Assembly: GCA_964491915.1 (NCBI GenBank)
Contig: CAZBHS010000004.1
Span: 62,001 to 126,000, forward strand
Direction: 5' to 3'
Length of the DNA: 64,000 nt
Source of the DNA: JAHELQ01 sp964491915
Lineage (GTDB): Bacteria > Acidobacteriota > Aminicenantia > UBA2199
Part shown: positions 26,551 through 36,022 of the stretch, in pieces
Layout of the letters: the number at the start of each line of letters is the position of its first letter
How positions within the stretch are numbered: the first letter of the stretch is position 1
Notes under the pieces: model-generated
Databases searched by the model: none
Told to the model about the DNA's origin: nothing
The model's input: the letters and a program-made list of their open reading frames with translations, nothing else
Position numbers and translations under genes: made by a program

Positions 26551-26579
26551 ACTATAAACAATCACTCCACCGAAGTCAA
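26551..26579 (-). promoter_or_regulatory. Promoter of the helicase/Mre11-like/Rad50-like operon
   Basis: On the minus strand: TTGACT (26579-26574), a 17-base spacer and TATAGT (26556-26551), about 85 bases upstream of the helicase start. Confidence 0.65.
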
Positions 26580-26644
26580 GAAACTACCAAACCAAAAAAC
26601 GGCGGAAAAAACCCTCGCACCTGTCCCCTGGTTTTTTCCCTGAA

Positions 26645-29600
26645 TTAAATTGGTTTACAGCGGCTGTCGATGATTTGGCGGATTTTTTTGGTGAGGGCGT
26701 GGATGGAATAGGGCTTTTGGATGAATTGGATACCCTCTTTGATGGCGCCGTTTTGGGTCAGTTGGTTGTTTTGGGTGTAGCCTGAGGTGAAGAGTACGCG
26801 GATGTCGGGCTGTAGCTCCTGGATGCGTTGGCTTAGTTCCTGTCCGTTCATCTCCGGCATCACCACATCGGTGATCATCAAATCAAAATGGACATGGTTG
26901 TTTTTTACCAGTTGGATGGCCCGCTTTCCGCAATCGGCTTCATGGACTTTGTAGCCGAATTCCCGTAACGCGGTGCTGGTGAATCGGAGCACATCCCGGT
27001 CATCTTCAACCAGGAGAATGATCTCTTGCCCATCGAGGGAGGTGTGGTTTTCCGGTTGCTCCGTTACCTCGTCAATATGTTCCGTTGACGCGGGCCAGTA
27101 GATTTTGAAGGTGGAGCCATGCCCGGGTTCACTGTAGACATAGATGCTACCGCGGTTTTGTTTGACAATCCCGTACACGGTGGACAATCCCAATCCGGTC
27201 CCCTTGCCCTGGTCTTTGGTGGAGTAGAAGGGCTCGAAGATCATGGACTTCTGATGGTCCGTCATACCGGCGCCACTGTCCGTCACTGCGATTAGTACAT
27301 GGTAACCGGGTTTGGCGTCAAAGTGTTTGTTGGTGAAGGTGCGATCCAAATTGACCAACCGGGTTTCGATAAGGATGCGGCTCTCGTCTGCGAGGCCGTG
27401 TTTCTCAACGATGGCGTCGCGGGCATTGATAATCAGGTTTATCAGGATCTGCTCCAATTGGTTGGGGTCCGCTTTGATGGGCGGGATTGTGGATTCGAGG
27501 TCGATCTGAAAACGGATCTCCTCGCTGATCAAGTGGCTGAGCATTTTATCGAGGCCGCTGATGATTTTGTTCACATCCAGTACAATTGGATCGTAGATTT
27601 GCTTGCGGCTGAAGGCCAATAGTTGCCGGGTGAGGTTTTCCGCTCTTTGGGCGGCGGTTATGATGGCGTCGATGGATTTTGTCGGCGATTGCTTCCTGCC
27701 CAATTTGTGAAGCGACATCTCCGCGTGACCGCTGATGATTGTGATGATATTGTTGAAATCGTGGGCGATTCCTCCGGCCAGATTGCCGATGGATTCCATT
27801 TTTTGGGTTTGCAATACTTGTTGTTGCAATTGCTTGATGGAGGTGATGTCCTCTTTGAGAACGAGAACATTGGCGATGCCTCCTTTGTCGTCAAGAGTAG
27901 GGGAGATCATTACGTTTTCCCAGGAAATACCGCCGTCTTGTTTGCGCACCGGCATTTCTCCCCGCCATTGTTTTCCACTTTTGACATGAAGCCAGATCCG
28001 CGCCAATTCTCTGGAGTTGAGTCGTTGGGATAGAATTGTTCTCATTGGTTTGCCCTGGATTTCCTTCAGTGTCATGCCGGTGGATTTCAAGAGGGAGTGG
28101 TTTGCATATTCGATGTTGCCGTGTCCGTCTGTGATTGCCACGGGGTTGGGAGATTGTTCGATGGACCGCAAAAGCTTCTGAATCTCTGCCTTCGCATGCT
28201 GGCGTTCGAGGATCTCTTTGTTCAAACGGGCGTTGATCTTCTGGAGCTCATTGCTTCTACGCCGTAATGTCGTGGTGCGGAGGGTGTATAGAGCGATCAG
28301 CAAAATAAAAATCAAGGCGATAACCAGCGCGCGAAACCAGACGGTAAGCCAGAAGGGGGGGGTGATGGTTATAGCGATCGAGGCATTTTTATGGTTCCAA
28401 TGCCTGTCGTTGTTGGAGCCCATTACTTGAAAGGTGTAGTGTCCCGGAGGAAGCTTCGCATAAGTGACAAAACGCCGGGTGCCGGAATCGATCCAGTTGT
28501 GGTCGAGCCCTTGCATCTTGTAGCGGTACACGTTGCGGGAAGCGCCTGTAAAATTGAGTCTCGCGAATTCGATGGAAAAAAGGTTGTCGTCGTACGAGAG
28601 CTGGATGGGCCGTTTGGACATCATATCCTTCCAGATTTCCCGGTATTGATCCGCGCTGTTTTTCACCGAGCGGTTGAGTATTTGAAAGTCAGTGACGACG
28701 ATGGGTGGGGTAAAGGGATTCTCGTGGATGTGATTGGGGAAAAAGTGATTCAATCCGTTGATGCCGCCGAAGAACATCTCGCCATGTTTACTTTTAAAAT
28801 AAGAGGTCTGGTTGAATTCGCGGCTTTGAAGTCCGTCCCGTATCGAAAAGTTTTGGAATGTCTCGGTTTTAGGATCGAATTGTGATAAGCCGTTATTGGT
28901 GCTGAGCCACAATTGCTTATCTTCATCCTCCAAAATTCCGTAAATTGTGTTATTCGGTAAACCGTGATTAGTCATATAATACTGGACGGTGGAAGTGGAT
29001 TTTTGGAAACGGTTCAGACCTCCGCCGTTGGTGCCGATCCATAGGATATCGTCGTCTGGGCCGGCGTGGATTGAGTGGATAAAATTGGAACAGATTGTGC
29101 TGGGATCGTTGGGTTTATGGGTGAAGGATACCTGCCGGTGAGTTTTTTTATCAAAACGGATCAAACCTTTGAAGCGTGTGCCTAACCACAGGAATTCGTC
29201 GTTCGAGTCATGGATGACACGGACATCTGTGGGGATGTCTGAGAAAGCCTCTCCGGCGGCCAGGGGAAGTTCGGTGAATGTTTCGGTCTTCCTGTCTAAA
29301 CGGAGGAGTCCCGCTTCGGTTCCCAACCATAAGAAGCCGGAATCGTCCGCCACAATCGCATTGACCCTGACACCTTTAATACGCCCGGATTCATCCGTGA
29401 CAGTCATGTAACGAATCGATTTTCCGGTTTTTTTATCAAACTTGTTGAGCCCCGCTGTTTCGGTCCCCAGCCAGAGGAAGCGCTCGGGCTGGTCAGGATC
29501 GGGACAGATGACCATGATGTAGTGTGAGCTGAGACCGGTTTTTTCTTTTGAGGTCCTGTAGGTCTTGATTGTGTTTCTTTTGCGGTCGATCCGGTCAAAA

Positions 29601-30790
29601 CCATTGTAGCCGGAGACCCAGAGAATGCCTTCGTTATCTTCGTATATGGCGCGGATACTCCGTGAACTGAGCCAAACCGGTTTGCTTGCGGAATCGATCA
29701 GGTCGAACTTTCGCTGGAAACTGTTATAAAAGGATATTCCTCTTCCCGATGTACCGACCCAAACTCCGATTTCACCCGCGTAGATCCGGTTGATATGGTT
29801 GTCGCTGAGGCTATGGGGATTGCCTTCGATGTATCTGTGATTGGAGAATGTCCGTTTTTCCAAATCGATGATCCAGATCCCATTGCCCGGAGTGCCTACC
29901 CAGAATCGTCCGTCGGAATCCTGGGCGAGTGAAGTGGCCAATGAGTTCTTGATCTTGTCGAGAAAAGGGTACAATTCTCTTACCGGGATGGGAGCGCCCT
30001 CTTGCCTGTATTTTAGCATGATGTGGGGCTTGTCCACTCCGATCCACGTCGTTTTTTGGTTGTCCTGGAAGATGGAGATAACGCGGGATCCGGAATTTTT
30101 GAAACTGAAATAGGAGTACAATCCTGTCTTTGGGTCCAATGTGATTAATTGTGATCGCGAGCCTATGAGAATTTTTCCCTCCGCGTTTTGGCCGATGGCG
30201 GTAACAGATCCGAAGCGGATGCCGTCGGGAGCTCCGGGAGCTTCCTCTTCTTTTAAGTAGTGGGTAAAGGTTCCGTCCGAGGAATTGAATGCATTCAGTC
30301 CGTTTGGAGTTCCGGCCCAGAGATTGCCGTCGCTGTCTTTGAACAGGCATGTGATTCTGTTGTGGCTGAGGCTCGATGGCTGTTGCGGATCGTGGAGGTA
30401 GCGGGTGAATGTATGGGTGTATGTGTCAAAGGCGTTGAGGCCGCGGTAGGTTCCGATCCAGATGTATCTGTCCCCTATTTGAAGCATACAACTGATGCTG
30501 TTGTCGCTAATGGATGATGGAATCCCAGGGTCGTAATAATATTGAGTAAATTTGTAGCCGTCAAATTGATTGAGCCCATCTTTGGTGCCGAACCACATAA
30601 AGCCACGGGAATCTTTTAATAGTGCAAATACTGAATTTTGGGATAGGCCTTCAGCGATAGAATACCGTTGGAACTCCGTTTCAGCTTGATGGGCCGGCAG
30701 GGTGGCGGGCGATATCATTATCACGCCAATAATAACAATAATTCCTGTCCATCTTACTTTCCATCTGAAGCGAGAGGTATTTTTTCCCAC
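26645..30790 (-). CDS. Hybrid histidine kinase with Reg_prop propeller sensor
   Basis: 1381 residues from GTG at 30790, chosen because GAGGA (30803-30799) lies 8 bases upstream. The frame also opens at a TTG at 30838, but that TTG is part of a TTGACA promoter box. Order: signal anchor; two sets of Reg_prop blades (about 35-690); Y_Y_Y (about 740-815); transmembrane helix; PAS (about 885-990); HisKA with LAGGIAHDFNN; HATPase with GTGLGLSTVYGIVKQ; and a C-terminal receiver (DLMITDVVMPEMNG). It is a membrane sensor kinase of the periplasmic-propeller type. No DNA-binding output is attached or adjacent, so its target is unknown. Confidence 0.9.
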   Translation of the reverse strand: MGKNTSRFRWKVRWTGIIVIIGVIMISPATLPAHQAETEFQRYSIAEGLSQNSVFALLKDSRGFMWFGTKDGLNQFDGYKFTQYYYDPGIPSSISDNSISCMLQIGDRYIWIGTYRGLNAFDTYTHTFTRYLHDPQQPSSLSHNRITCLFKDSDGNLWAGTPNGLNAFNSSDGTFTHYLKEEEAPGAPDGIRFGSVTAIGQNAEGKILIGSRSQLITLDPKTGLYSYFSFKNSGSRVISIFQDNQKTTWIGVDKPHIMLKYRQEGAPIPVRELYPFLDKIKNSLATSLAQDSDGRFWVGTPGNGIWIIDLEKRTFSNHRYIEGNPHSLSDNHINRIYAGEIGVWVGTSGRGISFYNSFQRKFDLIDSASKPVWLSSRSIRAIYEDNEGILWVSGYNGFDRIDRKRNTIKTYRTSKEKTGLSSHYIMVICPDPDQPERFLWLGTETAGLNKFDKKTGKSIRYMTVTDESGRIKGVRVNAIVADDSGFLWLGTEAGLLRLDRKTETFTELPLAAGEAFSDIPTDVRVIHDSNDEFLWLGTRFKGLIRFDKKTHRQVSFTHKPNDPSTICSNFIHSIHAGPDDDILWIGTNGGGLNRFQKSTSTVQYYMTNHGLPNNTIYGILEDEDKQLWLSTNNGLSQFDPKTETFQNFSIRDGLQSREFNQTSYFKSKHGEMFFGGINGLNHFFPNHIHENPFTPPIVVTDFQILNRSVKNSADQYREIWKDMMSKRPIQLSYDDNLFSIEFARLNFTGASRNVYRYKMQGLDHNWIDSGTRRFVTYAKLPPGHYTFQVMGSNNDRHWNHKNASIAITITPPFWLTVWFRALVIALIFILLIALYTLRTTTLRRRSNELQKINARLNKEILERQHAKAEIQKLLRSIEQSPNPVAITDGHGNIEYANHSLLKSTGMTLKEIQGKPMRTILSQRLNSRELARIWLHVKSGKQWRGEMPVRKQDGGISWENVMISPTLDDKGGIANVLVLKEDITSIKQLQQQVLQTQKMESIGNLAGGIAHDFNNIITIISGHAEMSLHKLGRKQSPTKSIDAIITAAQRAENLTRQLLAFSRKQIYDPIVLDVNKIISGLDKMLSHLISEEIRFQIDLESTIPPIKADPNQLEQILINLIINARDAIVEKHGLADESRILIETRLVNLDRTFTNKHFDAKPGYHVLIAVTDSGAGMTDHQKSMIFEPFYSTKDQGKGTGLGLSTVYGIVKQNRGSIYVYSEPGHGSTFKIYWPASTEHIDEVTEQPENHTSLDGQEIILLVEDDRDVLRFTSTALREFGYKVHEADCGKRAIQLVKNNHVHFDLMITDVVMPEMNGQELSQRIQELQPDIRVLFTSGYTQNNQLTQNGAIKEGIQFIQKPYSIHALTKKIRQIIDSRCKPI

Positions 30791-30809
30791 GTTACAATTC
30801 CTCACGAAA

Positions 30810-30838
30810 ATTATGCACGTTTTACTTTTCTTTGTCAA
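30810..30838 (-). promoter_or_regulatory. Consensus promoter of the hybrid kinase gene
   Basis: On the minus strand: TTGACA (30838-30833), a 17-base spacer and CATAAT (30815-30810), 20 bases upstream of the GTG start. It shows that the longer frame starting at 30838 is not used. Confidence 0.7.
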
Positions 30839-30870
30839 CAGCTAGTTTTTGCGAAAGAGTTTTTTAGCCG

Positions 30871-32052
30871 TTATTTGTGCGCTTGGGGGAAGTTGCGGAT
30901 GAATGCTTCGATTGTGTCGGCGGTTTTTTTTATGTTTTCCAGTTCCAGCCGGTCGAAGGTATCGCATCGTTTATGGTAATTGGGGGGGATGGCGTTGTCT
31001 TTGAGGCCGATCATCGTTAGCACCGGATAGTTTCTTTTCGCGATGCGGGAGCTGTCTGTGGGGGCGATAATGCAGGTTTTATCGAGTTTGGGAATGCTGC
31101 CGGCGGCTTCCAATGTTTCCAACAACTTGACTCCGGCTGCCGGGTAATTGACTTTCAGCAAGCACTCTTCAGCGGTTCCCCAGAATAATACTCCGCCGCC
31201 GACGCTATCCACATTGATGAAATAGGGGCGGTTGGCTTTTTGTTTTTTTAATATCCGCAGGAAGGCCTTGATACCAAAGAAACCCGCTTCTTCGGCGCCG
31301 GTGGCCAGAAGTTTCACATTGGCGTACTGTGGTTTGTCTTCAGAAAAACGGCGCGCCAATTCCAGCAGGACAAGAACGCCCGAGCTATTGTCGTTTGCGC
31401 CGGGGGAGGGGGAGGAGAAGCCCCATTCCAGGATTAACAATGTGGCGATACTCAGTATTGGAATCGCGATCCAGGTGGTTATTTGTTTGACCTTCAGGAG
31501 CCAGGGAGCGGAGGGAATGATAACCATACCGATACCTAAAAGAACGCCGCCCGCCAGCAGCGGAAAGAACATGCGGTTGAATGGCGGCGGCAGCTTTCTG
31601 AGCGATGGAGCCATGCCTTCGGCCAGGACTTCGTACAAAAAGCCTGTCTGCGGGGTGTCGTGATGGGCGGAGACAATGATTGTGGGGGCTTCGGGCCGTT
31701 CGTTCGGCAGCGAGGCTTCGATGTTGGAGGATTGATGGCGGGGCAGGATGTTGCGTAAGAAGTGAAAGTTGAAGCTCAATTCTCCCCACAGGGACACCAA
31801 TACGATTGCCAGGAGGATGAGGGACGGGATGTAATGTTGCCGCAAGAAAACGTAGATGAGCACTAGCGGAATGAGGTTAAGGAGCATGCCGAAGGCCAAT
31901 GTTCCGGGCACGCTGAAGTATTGCTGCCTGGCGGTCCAGCCTAGTTTTTCAAAAATTTCCTTGATCAATACAGCGCCGTCGCGGTTTTCTTTGGTGCCGT
32001 CGAGACGGTGGCTGTAACGGGACAGTTTCTCGATATTTTTTTGTATTGTCAT
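30871..32052 (-). CDS. M28-family membrane metallopeptidase
   Basis: 393 residues. The zinc ligands of M28 peptidases are in order: SAHHDT (about 128), PGANDNSSG, GAEEAGF, an Asp in INVDSVGGG and a His in NYHKRCDTFD. Between the first two lie two to three hydrophobic segments (about 160-210), and two more precede the domain (about 50-95). So the catalytic domain is interrupted by membrane spans. It probably removes N-terminal residues from peptides near the membrane. It follows a PMT-like gene by 53 bases on the same strand. Confidence 0.85.
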   Translation of the reverse strand: MTIQKNIEKLSRYSHRLDGTKENRDGAVLIKEIFEKLGWTARQQYFSVPGTLAFGMLLNLIPLVLIYVFLRQHYIPSLILLAIVLVSLWGELSFNFHFLRNILPRHQSSNIEASLPNERPEAPTIIVSAHHDTPQTGFLYEVLAEGMAPSLRKLPPPFNRMFFPLLAGGVLLGIGMVIIPSAPWLLKVKQITTWIAIPILSIATLLILEWGFSSPSPGANDNSSGVLVLLELARRFSEDKPQYANVKLLATGAEEAGFFGIKAFLRILKKQKANRPYFINVDSVGGGVLFWGTAEECLLKVNYPAAGVKLLETLEAAGSIPKLDKTCIIAPTDSSRIAKRNYPVLTMIGLKDNAIPPNYHKRCDTFDRLELENIKKTADTIEAFIRNFPQAHK

Positions 32053-32105
32053 TGTCGATCTATTGTGTCGGTTTTATTATATCATATTTAAAAAATTGGC
32101 GCGAG

Positions 32106-34403
32106 TCATTTTTTTGAGCGTTTGGACGGATAAATCTGGAAACGGAGGTCGGGGGGCTGCCCACCGTCATGGCCGGCTGTGATATCCAGATGGAATTGGT
32201 AGTAATAAGCGTTTTTTACCTTTTGATACGAGGGAGTGTCGATCACTATCGTGTGGTGGTTGTTGGGGCGTATTTCGACTGGTTCGAGCGCGTCGTCAAA
32301 GTTGCGAGCCTCGATCGACGCTCTTTCGGCCGACAGGTTTTCGATGTCGATGACAATGTATGGCGCCGGTTTGAAGGTGGAGATGGTGTACGAATAGCGT
32401 CCGGCCGCGGTGCAGGCGAAGATCCGTTCGGGCCGCCTGGCGGGGTGGGGGCTCACATTGTAGATACGATGGGGGATGACGTCGCTCCGGTCCACCAGAG
32501 TGGGATTGGCGCGGCTGATTTGGGGGAACGCGGCGAAGATGGAGATGACGACGAAAAATACCGTTATGGTCAAGGGTTTCAGCTTCCGGGCTTTGAGGTT
32601 CATGAGCGAGAGGGTGATGAGGATGATGAAAATGAGTAGGGCGATGGCGTTTGGAAGGTAGAGATGGTTGTCCGGGACTTTGACAAAGGAGGGGAGAAGT
32701 TCCGGTAGCCGGAGATGGAGATTGCTCCATTGCTGGAACAACAGTCCCGCTCGATGGGGATTGTCGCTGGTGGTGGCCTGGTAGATGGTGAAGGGGTGGA
32801 GCACCTGGTATATGGTGACGAATAGTGAGTACAGCGGCAGATAATAGAAGAGTTTCCTGAACGGTTGGTTATTGGATTCTTTGAGGTAGATGACGGCGAA
32901 CATCATGAGTATCCACATGACCGGCACCAGGGGGCGGGCCTGGGGGCAATAACCGCCGCGGTGGGTCAGGAACGCGTAGTTGAAGACGAATGCGCCGGCC
33001 GGAAGGGCGATCAGGATGTGGAAGATATATTTTTTGAAGTTCTTGAAGGCTAAAATCAGGCCGGGGAAGGCGAAAAAGTAGAAGGGGTTGTAAAGAAGCA
33101 GGCCGTCCTTTTGGTCGAAGAAGTAATCGAGAAGAGCTTCGCCTCTCATTTTCATGGTTATGACCTCGGTGATCATTTTGACGAAGTTCTTTTTTTGGCC
33201 GGCGTTCATATAGACGGACATGGGGGAGAGGTTACCGTATGCGTTGTAGAGGTAGAGAAAGAATAGCAGTTGGGATATGATGGGAAAGATCACCAATAGG
33301 ACGGCGTGGCTGTAGCGTTTTTTGATGATAAAATAGACGAAAAATCCCGCGCTGAATAAATACATGTAAATGGCGTATTTCACCCCCCAAAAGATCAATA
33401 GGGAGAGTAGCAAGCCCGCCAGCAAGACTGTTAGAGTGCTCTTTTTTTCATGGAACACCAGTAGATAAATGGCGGCCGCCACCAGCAACATGATCTGAAT
33501 CTCGGGGTAGATGTGGATGGAGTGGAAAAATATCGGGGTGGTCAATGAGAAGACCGCGATGATAAATAGGGCGAGGCTCCGGTCGTTCCATAATTTGAGG
33601 GCGATGAGGTAGATGAAGATTCCCAGGCCGGCGGCGAACAGTCCGATAAACGCGCGGGTGAGGATGAAGAGGATGGCGGGGCTCCATTTAAAGAGGAAGA
33701 ATGGAGCGAGGGTGAAGGAGATACCCGGTAGATGGATGGAATAGATGTAGTGTCCTTTTTTTTGTTCCCGTTCTTCCGGGGTGCCGGGTTTGGGACCTTC
33801 GAAATGGCGGTCCCATTTGCCGTAGAAGCCATGGATGCCCAGCGATTCGATGTCGAGGTATTCTTTGTATTGTTTGTCGTAGTACTGGTTGGCCACATTC
33901 AGATCCCCATCGTTTACAATTGATTGGGATATTAAAAAATAGTGGGCTTCATCGCCGATGAGGGTGACATTTTTTTGGGTGATTGCCACAGACGCCAGGA
34001 CGAATACTATTTCGAGGCCGATAAAGATTAGTAGCAGGCGTTTTTTGAGTGGTAGGCCGTTGAAGTAATCCAAAAAGCGGCTGAGAGTCCGGCATTCCCG
34101 CAATAGAAGCATGGCGGAGAAGAATAGGGCGATGATCAGCAGGTTGTTCAGCCGGAGGGCATGGTCTACCCGGTCCCAATAGAATAATGAGATGAGAAAC
34201 GAGAGGTTGCCTGTCCCCAACGGCAGCAACACCTCGAGAATCGTGAGCCTGTCCCTCTTGCGCAATAGAAAGAAGACGACCGCCGAATAGATGGATACAA
34301 TCGACGCCGGCGTGATTCCCGCCGCCGGAATACCCAAAAAGAACGCGCCGATGCCGGCTGCAACAATAATTCCGTACATGATGGTTTTGATGTCAGTATT
34401 CAT
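32106..34403 (-). CDS. Large polytopic membrane protein, PMT/glycosyltransferase-39-like
   Basis: 765 residues with about twelve hydrophobic helices. After the third helix a periplasmic loop begins with LIGDEAHYFLISQSIVNDGDL. This resembles the acidic first-loop motif of GT-C enzymes such as PMT and ArnT, where an Asp/Glu pair is catalytic. The C-terminal 150 residues are a soluble beta-rich domain. GT-C enzymes move sugars from lipid carriers to proteins or lipids in the periplasm. The assignment is at fold level; acceptor and sugar are unknown. Confidence 0.6.
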   Translation of the reverse strand: MNTDIKTIMYGIIVAAGIGAFFLGIPAAGITPASIVSIYSAVVFFLLRKRDRLTILEVLLPLGTGNLSFLISLFYWDRVDHALRLNNLLIIALFFSAMLLLRECRTLSRFLDYFNGLPLKKRLLLIFIGLEIVFVLASVAITQKNVTLIGDEAHYFLISQSIVNDGDLNVANQYYDKQYKEYLDIESLGIHGFYGKWDRHFEGPKPGTPEEREQKKGHYIYSIHLPGISFTLAPFFLFKWSPAILFILTRAFIGLFAAGLGIFIYLIALKLWNDRSLALFIIAVFSLTTPIFFHSIHIYPEIQIMLLVAAAIYLLVFHEKKSTLTVLLAGLLLSLLIFWGVKYAIYMYLFSAGFFVYFIIKKRYSHAVLLVIFPIISQLLFFLYLYNAYGNLSPMSVYMNAGQKKNFVKMITEVITMKMRGEALLDYFFDQKDGLLLYNPFYFFAFPGLILAFKNFKKYIFHILIALPAGAFVFNYAFLTHRGGYCPQARPLVPVMWILMMFAVIYLKESNNQPFRKLFYYLPLYSLFVTIYQVLHPFTIYQATTSDNPHRAGLLFQQWSNLHLRLPELLPSFVKVPDNHLYLPNAIALLIFIILITLSLMNLKARKLKPLTITVFFVVISIFAAFPQISRANPTLVDRSDVIPHRIYNVSPHPARRPERIFACTAAGRYSYTISTFKPAPYIVIDIENLSAERASIEARNFDDALEPVEIRPNNHHTIVIDTPSYQKVKNAYYYQFHLDITAGHDGGQPPDLRFQIYPSKRSKK

Positions 34404-34561
34404 GGTGGTTCAAGTGTCATTATCGCATATTGCGCTTGATTGTACAACCGCGAGTGCGCGCTTCCTCGGGGCGCATCTTTTGGGGTAGGGCAAAAATTTC
34501 AAGAGAAATTTTTTTTGAGATATTCAAAAACTATTTTTATCTAATTGTCTAGGAGGAAACG

Positions 34562-35869
34562 ATGAGAAAAAATATTAACATCACATTGAGTGTATTTGTA
34601 ATAGGATTATTGATCTTTTGCGGTATGGGATATGGACAGGCGAAGACAGATTTGACCATCAAGATTAAGGGTCCGCATAAAGCGGTACCAGGACAGGAGT
34701 TGGGGAAATCGATCAAGGTTCGGGTTCGCAATAACGGTAAAGTGGCGGCCGCGAATTTTTCTGTTGATTTGATTCTGTCGAAGAACCGTCACGCGCCGGT
34801 TAAATTTGCAGTTTATTCTCCCAATTATAGCGATGATGTGTTGCTGCAGGGAGGACGTGAGTTTATCGCGAAAATTCTTCCGGGACAGACCATTGACGTT
34901 GTATTGAACGGTAATAACAAGATTCCGGCGGATACGCCGAATGGTTCTTATTTTCTCGGGGCTGTGGTTGATGCGGGGAATAAAATTCCCGAAACCAACG
35001 AGCGGAACAATGTGGCGTTCAGCCCCATCAAGATCGGTAAGTTGATGTTGGCGCGGCCATTGAAACCGGTGAAACCCGGGCAACTTCAGCCCATCAAACG
35101 GCCGGATCTGGGAATGTACGGTTTCTTGAAATTGGGTAAATTTAAAAAGTTGGTAAAATGGGGTGAGACCATCACTCTGACTCCGGCGGATGCCACATTG
35201 ATTTCCAATGGGAATCCCGCGTTCGAAGTGTATTATTCACACCGGGAGTACGCCGGCGTTGCCGCTTCGGGCTTTAAAAACAAGGTCTATTTCAAGGGGA
35301 ATGTGGTGAGCATTCAGTCCAGTTTGAGTCTGTCTCCAAAAGAGATCGAAGATATCCACACCCAGGCCTACCTTGGACCCCAGAACGGACGCCTCGAGAT
35401 TAAAATCGACGACGAGAACAATGTCGTCGAATCGCGGGAAGACAATAATGGTCCCTTCTTCGTGAATATCGTGTTCAAGGGGTTCGATATCGGCTCGCAG
35501 GGCAAGCGGGTACCGGATTTAATTGTCAAGGATATCCAGTTGTTGAAGGGCTGCAAGATGAAGGTTACCATCCAGAATATCGGGACGGCGGGAGTTCCAG
35601 ACGCGGGTTACGATCTGAAAAACGGAGTGGCAATTCAAATGTACAATGGCGCCAAGCCCTGGGGCGGTATTCGCCTGGGAGCGATTGATCCGGCGAAATC
35701 GCTCAAGACTCCGGGAAATTCGGTTAGTTGGGCATGGTTTCCCAATGCCGCCAATCTGAATTTAACACCCGGGGTTCACAGTATCAAGGTAGTCGTCGAT
35801 AATAACAACGCCGTTGTGGAAAGCAATGAAACTAACAACACCAGGACCGAGCGCCTGATCTGTAGATAA
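34562..35869 (+). CDS. Secreted CARDB-domain protein
   Basis: 435 residues. The signal peptide ends near YGQAKT. The mature part has CARDB-type beta-sandwich repeats marked by 'V.NNG..A..F.VDL.LS' (about 45-70), DAGNKIPETNERNN (about 140), DDENNVVESREDNN (about 280) and DNNNAVVESNETNN (about 425), i.e. three copies ending in the Asn-rich edge typical of CARDB. Such proteins bind ligands or other surface proteins. AGGAGG precedes the ATG, and a strong terminator follows, so it is a single-gene unit. Confidence 0.85.
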   Translation: MRKNINITLSVFVIGLLIFCGMGYGQAKTDLTIKIKGPHKAVPGQELGKSIKVRVRNNGKVAAANFSVDLILSKNRHAPVKFAVYSPNYSDDVLLQGGREFIAKILPGQTIDVVLNGNNKIPADTPNGSYFLGAVVDAGNKIPETNERNNVAFSPIKIGKLMLARPLKPVKPGQLQPIKRPDLGMYGFLKLGKFKKLVKWGETITLTPADATLISNGNPAFEVYYSHREYAGVAASGFKNKVYFKGNVVSIQSSLSLSPKEIEDIHTQAYLGPQNGRLEIKIDDENNVVESREDNNGPFFVNIVFKGFDIGSQGKRVPDLIVKDIQLLKGCKMKVTIQNIGTAGVPDAGYDLKNGVAIQMYNGAKPWGGIRLGAIDPAKSLKTPGNSVSWAWFPNAANLNLTPGVHSIKVVVDNNNAVVESNETNNTRTERLICR

Positions 35870-35886
35870 TAATATATGGATGTTTG

Positions 35887-35920
35887 GGAACCGGGCTAAA
35901 AACCCGGTTCCTTTTCTTTT
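35887..35920 (+). terminator. Terminator after the CARDB gene
   Basis: Perfect 9-bp stem (35887-35895 with 35903-35911), seven-base loop, then TTTTCTTTT. Confidence 0.85.
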
Positions 35921-36022
35921 GAACCTTGCGTGAAATGCCGCAGTTGTGATAAACTATTACCCTCAATTTATTATTGCGTCTACAATAACACACAAAATAA
36001 ATAAACTTGCAATGGAGGCATA

